Part shown: piece after piece, positions 51,240 through 59,630 of the stretch
How positions within the stretch are numbered: position 1 is the first letter of the stretch
Layout of the letters: every line of letters starts with the position of its first letter
Source: Haloplanus sp. XH21
GTDB lineage: Archaea; Halobacteriota; Halobacteria; Halobacteriales; Haloferacaceae
Assembly (NCBI RefSeq): GCF_023276355.1
Contig: NZ_JALLPL010000001.1
Location: 2,232,001-2,296,000 of the forward strand
Length of the DNA: 64,000 nt
Reading direction: 5' to 3'
Notes under the pieces: model-generated
The model's input: the letters and a program-made list of their open reading frames with translations, nothing else
Told to the model about the DNA's origin: nothing
Database searches by the model: none
Made by a program: the position numbers and the translations under genes

Positions 51240-52064
51240 ATGCGCCACGTCGGACTCAAAGCGCGGATGGCAATCGCCGGATCGATGCTGTTCGCGTTCT
51301 ACGCCGTTGCGGCGGTCGTCGTGATGGGCGTCTTCGACTGGCCGCTCGGACTCGTACTGCTGGGGAGCGTCGCCTTCGTCGGCGTCCAGTACAAGATCGG
51401 AAAGTGGATGGCGCTCCGAAGCGTCGGCGCCGAAGACCTCCCCGAGGACCAGTACTCGGACATCCACCGCCGCGTCGAGTCGCTCTCCCGCGACATGGGC
51501 ATCGACAAACCTCGTCTCATGATCGCCCGGATGGGCGTGCCGAACGCGTTCGCCGTCGGTCGGAAGGGCGCGGGAACCGTCGTCGTGAGTGAGGAACTCC
51601 TGCGGGTGCTGGAACCCGACGAAGTCGAGGGCGTCCTCGCACACGAACTCGCCCACATCCGCAATCGGGACGTGGTGATGATGGTGCTCGGCCAGGGCGT
51701 GGCCTCCATCGTCGCCATCGTCGCACAGTGGGTCGTCCTGCTGACGGGCGACAACGACCTCGCCGACCTCTTCTTGGCTATCGTCGTCGGCCAGATCACC
51801 CAGATGCTGGTGATGGTGTTCGTCTTCGCCATCTCCCGCTACCGGGAGTACGTCGCCGACAGTGACGCCGCCGAAGAGATCGGGAGCGGTGAACCGCTGG
51901 CGCGCGCGCTGGAAAAGATCAGTCGAAGCGCCGAACGAAGCCAGGACACCGAGATCGATTCGCAGGTGAACGCGCTGTGTATCTTCGGCGACGGGGGCGG
52001 CCTCGCTCGCCTGTTCGCCACGCATCCGCCGATGGAGAAACGCATCGAGCGCCTGCGAGGCTAG
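51240..52064 (+). CDS. htpX: M48 family metalloprotease, HtpX type
   Basis: A 274-aa membrane zinc protease. Two N-terminal helices (residues 10-55), zinc motif VLAHELAHIRNRDVVMM (HELAH) at about 135, a second membrane pair (150-195) and the third ligand in SRYREYVADSDAAE (E, near 205) followed by the substrate-binding helix. HtpX clears damaged membrane proteins, often under stress. The next gene starts one base after its stop (52066). Confidence 0.92.
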   Translation: MRHVGLKARMAIAGSMLFAFYAVAAVVVMGVFDWPLGLVLLGSVAFVGVQYKIGKWMALRSVGAEDLPEDQYSDIHRRVESLSRDMGIDKPRLMIARMGVPNAFAVGRKGAGTVVVSEELLRVLEPDEVEGVLAHELAHIRNRDVVMMVLGQGVASIVAIVAQWVVLLTGDNDLADLFLAIVVGQITQMLVMVFVFAISRYREYVADSDAAEEIGSGEPLARALEKISRSAERSQDTEIDSQVNALCIFGDGGGLARLFATHPPMEKRIERLRG

Positions 52065-52065
52065 G

Positions 52066-52302
52066 ATGGCAGACCCCCGGATCGTCGCGGCCGCCGTTCT
52101 CGGCGTCCTGATCGGTGCGCTCTGTATCCTCGCCCCGGAGGCCGTGGCCAGAACGCAGACGATCGGTCGCGGGCCACCGGGTCGGGGCGGCGACTACGGT
52201 GCCGACCGTGACCTGCCGGCGCGCTGGCGACGCGTGATCCAGGCGCTCGGCGTCGGATGTCTGCTCGCCGGACTCTACTTCGCCACGGTTGCGCTCGGCT
52301 GA
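52066..52302 (+). CDS. Small membrane protein in the htpX operon
   Basis: A 78-aa protein with two predicted helices: IVAAAVLGVLIGALCILAPE (residues 5-24) and VIQALGVGCLLAGLYFATVA (57-76), joined by a Gly/Arg loop (TIGRGPPGRGGDYGADRDL). It starts one base after the htpX stop. No recognised family; probably co-expressed with htpX. Confidence 0.65.
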   Translation: MADPRIVAAAVLGVLIGALCILAPEAVARTQTIGRGPPGRGGDYGADRDLPARWRRVIQALGVGCLLAGLYFATVALG

Positions 52303-52306
52303 CCGC

Positions 52307-52873
52307 TCACGACGGATCGTGTCGGATCCGGTCGTGGACCGATCGCAACATCTCGACGGTCTCCTCGTCGTGGGCCCCCTCGTGGAGGTGGAAATGGCCC
52401 GTCGCGCCGAACTGGTCGAGGTGACCGCCGAGGACGTGGAGAAACTGACAGACTTCTTTCGCCGACGCGTACTGCAGGAGAACCGTCACGGACTGGAAAC
52501 AGAGGTGGGGCTCTTCCTCCTCGTGGGCGTCGAGTACCTCGGTCAGTGTAACGCCGATATCGGTGAGGTTGCCGGGGGAGGCCACCGTCTCGACGCGCAC
52601 GTCAGCGTCGGGGTGTGCCACCGCCCGGAGACGCTCACCGGGATCACCGTTGAGCCACGACGCGGCGTCGACGAGAACGACCGTCACCCGGTCGGGATCG
52701 GTGTCGGCCGCGGCCCGCCACTGATCCAACCAGCGAACGGGCGACCCCGCAAAGGCGACGACGATGAGCGCCGACGCGTCCGACGCCGGCGCGGCGTGGA
52801 CGCACTGCTGGGCGTGAATCGCCGTCTCGCCGTCGGTCAGGTGGAGGGTTCTCACCGGGAGGGCCGTCGCCAT
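52307..52873 (-). CDS. RecA/KaiC-fold degenerate protein (DUF7504-like)
   Basis: A 188-aa protein. The pattern ALIVVAFAGSPVRWLDQWRA, VTVVLVDAASWLNG and TDIGVTLTEVLDAHEEEEPH then LCFQSVTVLLQYASAKEVCQ resembles the C-terminal half of RAD55/KaiC-like ATPases without a P-loop, a type I recall as DUF7504 in haloarchaea. Such proteins probably bind nucleotides or regulators as inactive partners. Convergent with the small membrane gene with a 4-bp gap; upstream lies a 250-bp gene-free spacer. Confidence 0.55.
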   Translation of the reverse strand: MATALPVRTLHLTDGETAIHAQQCVHAAPASDASALIVVAFAGSPVRWLDQWRAAADTDPDRVTVVLVDAASWLNGDPGERLRAVAHPDADVRVETVASPGNLTDIGVTLTEVLDAHEEEEPHLCFQSVTVLLQYASAKEVCQFLHVLGGHLDQFGATGHFHLHEGAHDEETVEMLRSVHDRIRHDPS

Positions 52874-53126
52874 CTGCCCATCACCTCACACGACCGATGC
52901 CATATTCCATGGGATTGTGTACCTCACTGGAGGGACGTGATCGAAGGCTTTGAAGATGCGGTCCCTATTCTCAGGCCTGATACTGCCGGGCGTGCGTCGA
53001 TACGGTCACCCCGAGAGCGACGCTCGTGACACGGGGACGATCGTAGTACGGCGCGGCGAACAGCCGTCGCTCAGGGACGTGATTTCGGTAAAAAGTGAGT
53101 GTAGTTTACGAGTAAATGCCGTCGCC

Positions 53127-53321
53127 TTAGAGGCGAACGACGTTCGTCGCGCGGGGACCCTTGGGGGAGTCCTCGATCTCGAATTCAAGTTCCTGTCCTT
53201 CCTCGAGGTCCGGGCCGCCCACGTCTTCCATGTGGAAGAAAACGTCGTCGTCCGCGTCCTCAGTCTCGATAAAGCCGTAACCGCCAGTGTCGTTGAAGAA
53301 ATCAACCGTACCAGTTGCCAT
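53127..53321 (-). CDS. cspA: Cold-shock protein, CspA family
   Basis: A 64-aa OB-fold nucleic-acid-binding protein. RNP1-like GGYGFIETED (residues about 12-21) and RNP2-like DVFFHMEDVG, followed by EFEIEDSPKGPRATNVV, are the cold-shock domain signature. It melts RNA structure at low temperature. The ATG at 53321 gives MATGTVDFFNDTGGYGF; the longer reading upstream has no protein-like composition. The promoter region shares space with palindromic element copy 7. Confidence 0.93.
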   Translation of the reverse strand: MATGTVDFFNDTGGYGFIETEDADDDVFFHMEDVGGPDLEEGQELEFEIEDSPKGPRATNVVRL

Positions 53322-53411
53322 TGCGAATAGATCAAGGTCCCAGTGAGGGATAAGGCTTCCGTGAGTCTCCGACCCACGGGAGCGCGAGGCAAAGAGTACC
53401 AGTTCGGACAC

Positions 53412-53493
53412 TTACGGATTAGTGTAAGTCATTACCGGTGAGTCGTCAAGACGGTTCGGCGACTCACCGGAAAACAGTTACACTAATCCGTAA
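53412..53493. repeat. Palindromic element, copy 7
   Basis: An 82-bp element with a perfect 16-bp outer stem, TTACGGATTAGTGTAA, an internal loop GTCATTA against CTGTTTT, and a perfect inner stem CCGGTGAGTCG (11 bp) around a short loop. It is the clearest example of the family. It sits between cspA and the winged-helix gene, 18 bp before the latter's start. Confidence 0.9.
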
Positions 53494-53511
53494 CTAACGG
53501 GGAACCCGACG

Positions 53512-53868
53512 ATGGCCGACCGAGCGCTCGAATCGACGACGCTGGTGCACCGACTCACGCTGATCACCCTCTCGCGGCTCGACCGGGCGGACGAGACGCC
53601 GTCCCACGCGGGAGACATCACCCGCGCGTGTGACGACCACCTCGACGCCGTCGGCGCCGACGTGGTGGGCGGCGTCTCCGAGGCCGACGTCTCGCGGGCA
53701 CTCAACGAACTCGACGCCGACGGCCTCGTCGCAGGCGACGCCGCGAGCGGCTCGCCCGTCGGCAAGGGCCGACCCACGTACGAACCACAGTTCGACGCCG
53801 CGGCGCTGCGCGACGCGTTCGGAGACGACGACCGCCTCGAAGGGGTGCTCGACCGGCTCGATCGGTAA
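53512..53868 (+). CDS. Winged-helix DNA-binding protein
   Basis: A 118-aa protein. Residues 5-85 have the pattern of a winged helix: TLVHRLTLITLSRLDRADE, then VSEADVSRALNELDADGLVA then GDAASGSPVGKGRPTYEP, where the wing turns. It resembles the DNA-binding part of PadR- or Cdc6-C-type regulators. No partner domain is present, so it probably acts as a homodimer. Position just downstream of element copy 7. Confidence 0.7.
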   Translation: MADRALESTTLVHRLTLITLSRLDRADETPSHAGDITRACDDHLDAVGADVVGGVSEADVSRALNELDADGLVAGDAASGSPVGKGRPTYEPQFDAAALRDAFGDDDRLEGVLDRLDR

Positions 53869-53875
53869 CCGACGG

Positions 53876-55153
53876 TCACCAGCCGCCCGCGAGCGCCTCG
53901 CCTCCCGCGAAGCCGCCGTCGTATGCGCGGTCGATGCCGAGGAGTCGGTTGTACTTCGCGAGACGTTCCGAGCGGGCGAGCGACCCGATTTTGATCTGTC
54001 CGGCGTCGAGACCGACCGCAAGGTCGGCGATGGTGGCGTCACAGGTCTCCCCGGAACGAGCGGAGACCACCGGCGACCACCCGGCTGCCTGCGCGCGTTC
54101 GAGCACGCGCCGCGCTCGCGTCATCGTCCCCGCCTGGTTCGGCTTGATGAGGGCGGCGTTGGCCGCGCTGGCGTCGATAGCCCGCCCCAGACGGTCCGGG
54201 TTCGTCGCCAGCAGGTCGTCACCGAGGAGTTGCACGCGGTCACCGACGCGGTCGGCCAGCCGCGTCCACCCCGTCCAGTCGTCCTCGGCGAGGGGATCCT
54301 CGACGGAGACGACGGGGTAGTCATCGACCCATCGGGCCACGCGGTCGACCATCGCCTCGCGGTCGAGCGTCTCGCCGCCGAGCGTGTATCGGTCACGTGC
54401 CGGGTCGTAGAAGTGGGTCGCCGCCACGTCGACGGCGAAGGCCACGTCGTCGGGCGCGGGCTCGAAGCCGGCGTCGCGGACGGCGCCAGCAAGCAGGTCG
54501 AAGGCCGCCGCTGCGTCGGGCACGGCGGGGATGAACCCGCCCTCGTCGGCGACCGGCGGTGGATGCTCGCCGTCGGCGATGCGGTCGGCGGCCGCGCGCC
54601 GCACCGCCCACACCGTCTCCAGCGCCTCGGGGTACGTCTCCGCGCCCGCGGGGACGACGAGGAAGTCCTGAATCGACGGGCCGGCGGCGGCGTGAAGGCC
54701 GCCGCTCAAGATGTTGACCATGGGGAGCGGCATCGCTCCCGGCCCCGATTCGGGCGCCAGCGATTCGTAGAGTGGCCGGTCGGCGGCGTCGGCCGCGGCG
54801 TGGGCGACGGCGCCCGAGACGCCGAGGACGGCGTTGGCGCCGAGACGCGACAGGTCGTCGGTACCGTCGTGATCGACGAGCGCCTCGTCGATGCCCGCCT
54901 GATCCGTCACCGGTCGCCCCGTGACGACCGGCGCGAGTTCCTCCGTCACCGCCGCGACCGCCTCGCGCACCCCACGGCCGCCGTATCGGTCGCCGCCGTC
55001 CCGGCGCTCGACCGCCTCGTGAGCGCCCGTGCTCGCGCCCGCAGGGACGGTGAACCGACCGTTCCCGTCGCCGGTGTCGACCCGGACGCGAACCGTCGGG
55101 TCGCCCCGCGAGTCGAGCACTTCCCACGCCTCGACCGACACGATCCGGGTCAT
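53876..55153 (-). CDS. Enolase-like protein (probable second enolase)
   Basis: A 425-aa enolase superfamily enzyme. Blocks: AWEVLDSRGDPTVRVRVDTG, PAGASTGAHEAVERRDG, IQDFLVVPAG, ADEGGFIPAVPDA, VSVEDPLAEDDW, ALIKPNQAGTMTRARRV and RSGETCDATIADLAVGL, so the metal ligands and the catalytic Lys/Glu are all in place for 2-phosphoglycerate dehydration. However the haloarchaeal enolase usually lies in a ribosomal-protein/RNA-polymerase operon (rpoK-eno-rps2), whereas this one is the second gene of a kinase operon and is quite divergent. I think it is a paralogue that may use another phosphorylated substrate. It overlaps the upstream kinase by 4 bp (ATGA). Confidence 0.72.
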   Translation of the reverse strand: MTRIVSVEAWEVLDSRGDPTVRVRVDTGDGNGRFTVPAGASTGAHEAVERRDGGDRYGGRGVREAVAAVTEELAPVVTGRPVTDQAGIDEALVDHDGTDDLSRLGANAVLGVSGAVAHAAADAADRPLYESLAPESGPGAMPLPMVNILSGGLHAAAGPSIQDFLVVPAGAETYPEALETVWAVRRAAADRIADGEHPPPVADEGGFIPAVPDAAAAFDLLAGAVRDAGFEPAPDDVAFAVDVAATHFYDPARDRYTLGGETLDREAMVDRVARWVDDYPVVSVEDPLAEDDWTGWTRLADRVGDRVQLLGDDLLATNPDRLGRAIDASAANAALIKPNQAGTMTRARRVLERAQAAGWSPVVSARSGETCDATIADLAVGLDAGQIKIGSLARSERLAKYNRLLGIDRAYDGGFAGGEALAGGW

Positions 55154-56175
55154 AGCGTCGCCGCCTCCTCGCGGGTCAGCGCCGCGAACTCGGCGAGCGT
55201 CGCCGCGTCGCCCCGGAGCGTTCGCTTGGCGACGCGGCGAAGCGCGTCGGCCGTCGCCGCGTCGACGTATTCGACGGGGGATTTGCCGTCGGCGCGCGCG
55301 AGCATCAACACCGCGAGTTCGCCGACCGTTTCGGCCTCGATATCCCAGTCCACCGCGCGGTCGTAGGCGTCCCAGAACCGGTCGGCGGCGTCGGCGTAGG
55401 CCGCGTGTTGCTCCTGATTGTGCATCGACTTGATGTAGAGGTGGTTGCACATGAACGCGGTGTCGAAGGCGGGGTCGCCCCAGTGGGCCACCTCGAAATC
55501 CAGGATCCAGGGGACGGTCCCGTCCGAGCGGTCGACGAGGACGTTCTTCGGGCTGTAGTCGCCGTGGACGAGGGTTCGGGAGACGTCCATGATCCGGTCG
55601 ATTTCGGCGTGGATGGCGTCGGCCACGTCGGGGTTGCGCTCGGCCGTCGCGCGGTGGTACGGATCGATGCGCAACTGATCGAACGGGCGTTTGCTGGCGA
55701 ACGCCTCCCGGACATCGGGGTCGTCGGCCGCGGCGTCGTGGACCGCGCCCAGGGCCTCGCCCACTGCCTCGGCGACGGCGGCGTCGACGCGCCCGTCGAG
55801 CAGCTCCCGTTTCCACATCGTGGCCCCCTCGGGCGCGCATTCGATGGCGACGACGTGGTCGTCCGTCTCGCTGACCACGCGCGGCACGCGGACGTTCACG
55901 GCCGCACCGGTGAGGACCGCGTCGTAGGTGCGGATCGCCGCCGCCTCGTTGTGGACGCGGTCGACGTCGGCCGGCCAGTCGTCCTCGACGTCCAGGTTCG
56001 GCAGCGGACGCTTGACGACCACGCAGTCGTCGTCCCAGGTGACCTGATAGACGTGGTTGGAGACGCCACCGCCGAGCGATCGGGCCGTCGGCGAGGCGCC
56101 CTGCGGGACGACGCCGTGACGCTGGAGGTGGGCCACGGCGTCAGCGGGCGTGAACTCGGGAGCTTCGTCTGGCAT
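55150..56175 (-). CDS. Phosphotransferase, aminoglycoside/fructosamine-kinase fold
   Basis: A 341-aa protein-kinase-like small-molecule kinase. The N-terminal lobe has SLGGGVSNHVYQVTWDDDCV then VVKRPLPNLD (the Lys of ATP binding). The catalytic loop is LVHGDYSPKNVLVD (HGDxxxxN) near residue 200, and the metal site WILDFEVAHWGDPAFD. The family phosphorylates small hydroxyl compounds such as methylthioribose, homoserine, choline or aminoglycosides. Its 3' end overlaps the enolase-like gene by 4 bp, so they form a coupled operon; a kinase followed by an enolase-fold dehydratase hints at a sugar-acid pathway. Confidence 0.82.
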   Translation of the reverse strand: MPDEAPEFTPADAVAHLQRHGVVPQGASPTARSLGGGVSNHVYQVTWDDDCVVVKRPLPNLDVEDDWPADVDRVHNEAAAIRTYDAVLTGAAVNVRVPRVVSETDDHVVAIECAPEGATMWKRELLDGRVDAAVAEAVGEALGAVHDAAADDPDVREAFASKRPFDQLRIDPYHRATAERNPDVADAIHAEIDRIMDVSRTLVHGDYSPKNVLVDRSDGTVPWILDFEVAHWGDPAFDTAFMCNHLYIKSMHNQEQHAAYADAADRFWDAYDRAVDWDIEAETVGELAVLMLARADGKSPVEYVDAATADALRRVAKRTLRGDAATLAEFAALTREEAATL

Positions 56176-56293
56176 ACACAGTCACGCACCCCCCGGCTAC
56201 TTCATCGTTGCTCCCGACGCCACGTCGGTGGCCGTCAGACGGGCGTTCGACGAGCGGGAAACGGTTATCTCCGTCACGGAGCGAGGAGTACGC

Positions 56294-56938
56294 ATGTCTC
56301 CCATCAGACGCTGTCACGTCTGCGGGACCCACTTCCGGCCGTCACCGGACCGCCGCCACGGCCGGATCGACTGTCGAAACACCACCGGTCCCGACGTGAC
56401 GCTCCCGACGACGGCGTTCGTCTGTGCCGACTGTCGACCGGAAGTCGTCGACCTCACGCGACACTGGGAGCCGCGTGACCCGTCGGCCGACGCCTGTAGC
56501 TTCTGTGCCGAACCGACCGACGGGACGGGACGGATCGACCTCGCGAGCATCGTCGACGACCGCGTGGTCTCTCAGGGGACGTATCTGCTCTGTCGGCACT
56601 GCGAAGATGTCTTCGAGACCTTCCTGGCCGACCTGCACACGGGGCTCGAGTTCCCGGACGCGTGGAGTCACACTCCCGCGCCGGGGGGCGCCGTCTTCGA
56701 CCGCGAGGGCGACCTGCGCGTGACGACGACGGCGCCGACCGCCCCCGAATCCCGGCTTCGCCTCCTCGACGACGGCGATCCGATCGTCGAGGCCATCACC
56801 GAGGGCGCACCGCGCGAACGCGCCCGCGAGTTCGTCACCGCGTTCGAGGCGTTCGACGCCGAGGGGGGTGCCGACCCACGACGGATCGGCAACGCCGTCG
56901 TCGAGGGGAATCCCCACCTGCGTTCCGCGCAGGACTGA
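56294..56938 (+). CDS. Multi-cysteine zinc-binding protein, haloarchaeal
   Basis: A 214-aa protein with four cysteine pairs: RCHVCGTHF (6-14), FVCADCRPE, DACSFCAEPTDG and LLCRHCEDVF (about 95-105). These would form two zinc ribbons. The C-terminal half (110-214) is acidic with no clear motif (LEFPDAWSHTPAPGGAVFDR). No function known to me; regulatory or RNA-related roles are common for such proteins. The ATG at 56294 starts just before the first Cys pair; upstream frames lack support. Confidence 0.6.
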   Translation: MSPIRRCHVCGTHFRPSPDRRHGRIDCRNTTGPDVTLPTTAFVCADCRPEVVDLTRHWEPRDPSADACSFCAEPTDGTGRIDLASIVDDRVVSQGTYLLCRHCEDVFETFLADLHTGLEFPDAWSHTPAPGGAVFDREGDLRVTTTAPTAPESRLRLLDDGDPIVEAITEGAPRERAREFVTAFEAFDAEGGADPRRIGNAVVEGNPHLRSAQD

Positions 56939-57023
56939 ATGACCTGACCGGTCGGGACACCTCGGCGTGGCCGTCGGCGACGACGCTGGTGACCGTCCCA
57001 CGAGTCGCCAGCAAGGGCTGTAG

Positions 57024-57620
57024 CTACTCTCGCCACGACGTGTAGACATCGCGGCCGACGACGCCGAGGCCGAAAAAGCCCAGCGCCGTCGTGGCGAGAT
57101 TCCCGAGAATCGGTATCGCGGCGAGCACCGCGAGCGCCAGCGAGCCGACGCCGACGGCCGAGAGGTCGAGTTCCTCGGCGCTGGTCAGGGAGCCCCCGAT
57201 CCAGAGGATGGTGACCGCGTTGCCGATCAGGCCGACGACGAACAGCGCGAGCAGCCCCGGGATGGTGATGAGCAGGCCGATGATGGTTATCGCCAGCAAC
57301 ACCAGGGCGATGGGGAGGCCGATGCCGAGGAGAATCCCCCAGAGGAAGGCGCCACCCATGTCGTCGCGGATGGCGGTCACCATCTCCTCGGCGTAATCGG
57401 GCGCGAGCGCGTACAGCGCCCCGCCGAGAACGAGGTTGATGACGAGGACGACGCCGAATCGAATGCCGAGGCGAGCGCCGAGGGAGAGTTCGGACCCCAT
57501 CGACGACTGGGCGACTGCGACGCCCGTGAACGACCGGGGAGCGAGGACGACGGTGACGATTACTGCGAGGGCGATAGCGACGGCGCTTCGCGTGCGGGCG
57601 GGCAAGCGAGTGGAGGGCAT
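57024..57620 (-). CDS. Membrane protein with N-terminal signal, haloarchaeal
   Basis: A 198-aa membrane protein. N-terminal signal/anchor SAVAIALAVIVTVVLAPRSF at residues 12-31, then four further hydrophobic segments (55-75, 92-140, 160-185) rich in Gly/Ala (FLWGILLGIGLPIALVLLAI). The short external segment VAQSSMGSELSLGARLG after the first helix suggests cleavage. No family function known. ATG 57620 was taken; the longer in-frame start at 57704 would add a non-hydrophobic tail. Convergent with the zinc-binding gene (85-bp gap). Confidence 0.65.
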   Translation of the reverse strand: MPSTRLPARTRSAVAIALAVIVTVVLAPRSFTGVAVAQSSMGSELSLGARLGIRFGVVLVINLVLGGALYALAPDYAEEMVTAIRDDMGGAFLWGILLGIGLPIALVLLAITIIGLLITIPGLLALFVVGLIGNAVTILWIGGSLTSAEELDLSAVGVGSLALAVLAAIPILGNLATTALGFFGLGVVGRDVYTSWRE

Positions 57621-57753
57621 CGCGTGACAGGTTGGAGGGGAGGGAGTAATGGGTTGTGGTAGCGCGAGGACACGCAAGGTCGTACTCTCGCCGCCGAATC
57701 CCATCTATCTCGGGCGCATACTTTTGCGACCCGGATCCGTTGGTGACGAGAAC

Positions 57754-58684
57754 ATGAGCGCCAGCAATGGTGACCGATGGGAGACCGTCCAGGACCGGTG
57801 TGCCGCCCTCGAACGAGGCACGCAACTGGTGACGCCGCTGTCGGATCGCCCGTTCCGAATCGGAGAGATCGGGACGGACCGGCTCTCGGTTCAGTTCGAT
57901 GACAGCCACGAGAAGCGCACGCTCTGGGCGAGTCAGTTCGAACTCCTCGGCGACCGGATCGCGGAACACGGCCTCACCATCACCGACCTCCCGCCCCGCG
58001 TCGAGCCATACGTGACCGTCCTGACGTTGCTTCCGACGTATGCGGTGCAGGAGGACGAGATCGTCTCGGTGCCCGAATCCGAAGGTCGCGAGGAGAGTCC
58101 GTATCTCGTATCGCCGGCGGCGGCCCGACGCGACCGGAACGCCTCCACGACGACGCATTGCTGTTGGCGGACGTTCTGGAGAACATCGAGGACTCCGATC
58201 CGGCGGCGCTCGGTACGGATACGGTGACAGATCTGTACGTCCTCCTCTCGGACGTGCAACACGAGGCGGATGACACCGACAGGCGGTGCGAGACGTGCTG
58301 CTCTCCCGGCTTGGTCCGGAGCAAGAGCAACACGGCCGGTTCGGAACGGTGCGACGGACGACCCGAGAGTACCGGCAACCGAAGGACACGGCGACCGTCT
58401 TCGACGCCCTGGACGACCACGGGATCCCGCGTGACTGGGTGCTCGGTGTCGATCAGGACAAACTCGAGATCGTCCTCGCCGTGACGGCTCTCGACGAAGA
58501 CGAGGTGTACGACCGCGACGAGCAGGTGTACATCCAGAAGACGGGCGTCGAAGAAGAGGAGAAGTACGCGCGATTAGAGAGGCTCGCGGAGCGAATCGAG
58601 GAACTCGACGGCGACAAACGCGAGGAACTCCGCGAGGATCTGCGCGATCTCGAAGCGCGACTCGACGAGGCGCTCTCAGCGTGA
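57754..58684 (+). pseudogene. Conserved haloarchaeal protein broken by two frameshifts
   Basis: Three frames in order give one acidic protein of about 310 aa. Frame 1 from ATG 57754 reads MSASNGDRWETVQDRCAALE through PYLVSPAAARRD. Near 58130 it shifts to RPERLHDDALLLADVLENIE (frame from about 58128). Near 58278 it shifts again to DRQAVRDVLLSRLGPEQEQH and continues to the stop at 58682-58684, with KYARLERLAERIEELDGDKR at the C-terminal coiled coil. Each shift is a single-base change with no large gap, so either it is a recent pseudogene or two sequencing indels; function unknown. Confidence 0.65.
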
Positions 58685-58905
58685 CAGAGAGCGGGATCGG
58701 CGTCTGGGGGCTCCCGAAGTGTGTTGGGCTAATTCGTATACGTTACTGATTGATTATGAAGAATAGAGGTGTGCCACGGAGCCGCCCCCAAGCGAGGCAA
58801 TCGTTGACCGACTGCAAGACGGGGGGTTTTCTGCCGCTGATAGCTCGGGATGACTAGCCGGTGGTGGATTTTCCGACGGGGTTGCTGGTTCTGTTTGGGT
58901 TGTAG
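58685..58905. other. Gene-free boundary region of the accessory island
   Basis: About 220 bp that mark a change to AT-richer sequence. I see only a short remnant: a frame reading EPPPSEAIVDRLQDGGFSAA then DSSG and a stop, which looks like the start of a lost gene. No tRNA, palindromic element or insertion-sequence end is recognisable. Confidence 0.4.
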
Positions 58906-59130
58906 ACGCTACCGTCTGTCCGGGCGTATTGCTGGCGTCATCGGCTGGTGACTGTGCGGCGACGGCAGCGGGAGGTGTTCGAAACCGCGTTCTGGGCCGG
59001 CTACTTCCAGTGGCCGCGGACGAGCACCGCCGAAGAGGTTGCAGCGGCGCTTGATATCGCCCCTCCGACGTTGCATGCGCATCTTCGGAAGGCGGAGCAT
59101 CGTCTGTTGGCCTCGTTGTTTGAGGAGTAG
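58906..59130 (+). pseudogene. HTH_10 (Bat-type) regulator fragment, C-terminal DNA-binding part only
   Basis: The last 60 codons encode RRRQREVFETAFWAGYFQWP then RTSTAEEVAAALDIAPPTLH then AHLRKAEHRLLASLFEE, the HTH_10 domain of bacterio-opsin activator (Bat) type haloarchaeal regulators. In intact proteins this follows PAS, GAF and bacterioopsin-activator domains; here the frame is closed by a TAG at 58903-58905 and nothing upstream resembles them. A GTG at 58948 could start a 60-aa peptide, but a pseudogene is the more likely reading. Confidence 0.65.
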
Positions 59131-59332
59131 GTGGGTTGGCGACGGGGTCGTGTGCCTCCTTCGCCGTCGTGATATGGAGTGATTATCGGGAATACGTTAA
59201 CCGGCGTTGAACGACGATTGTTTCGCTACTTGCTTCAGATTTCTCCGTGCGAGTTTTCCACACATTTTTGCGAGCGGACAGGAAAACTGTCTGTACGTGG
59301 ATGAGTGACAGATTTGTAGAAGAGGATGCTGG

Positions 59333-59629
59333 ATGAATACCGCCGACCGGATACTTAACTCGGTGCCGACGGCGACCGCGTGGGAGATCGCCTTCGAGCA
59401 GGATGTCGAAGCCGACCGACGCCGGATCGAACGCCGGTGTCGCGTCCTGGCGAACGCGGGGTTCGTCGACGTCTATCTGCGCGACCTCGGCCTCGACGAT
59501 GAGTACGAACTCACGTCGTGGGGCGAGATGTATCTGGATGGGGACGTGGATGCGGAGTTACAGCGGCCGTTGCCAGCTGTTCGGCCGCCGGATAAGGTAC
59601 GGCCCGGATGGTGGGCTGGATTTGGATAA
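59333..59629 (+). CDS. Winged-helix-like regulator, island-encoded
   Basis: A 98-aa protein with the sequence TAWEIAFEQDVEADRRRIER then RCRVLANAGFVDVYLRDLGL, compatible with a winged helix of the haloviral-repressor type (helix-helix-wing, here ending DDEYELTSWGEMYLDG). The C-terminus PLPAVRPPDKVRPGWWAGF is Pro/Trp-rich. GC-rich codon use, unlike its downstream neighbour, whose ATG follows the TAA by one base (59631), making a two-gene unit. Confidence 0.6.
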   Translation: MNTADRILNSVPTATAWEIAFEQDVEADRRRIERRCRVLANAGFVDVYLRDLGLDDEYELTSWGEMYLDGDVDAELQRPLPAVRPPDKVRPGWWAGFG

Positions 59630-59630
59630 T

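Noticed and set aside
52874-53126. Possible small gene in the spacer before cspA
   Set aside because: Open frames here are short, without promoter or conserved composition, and overlap the extended antisense of cspA.
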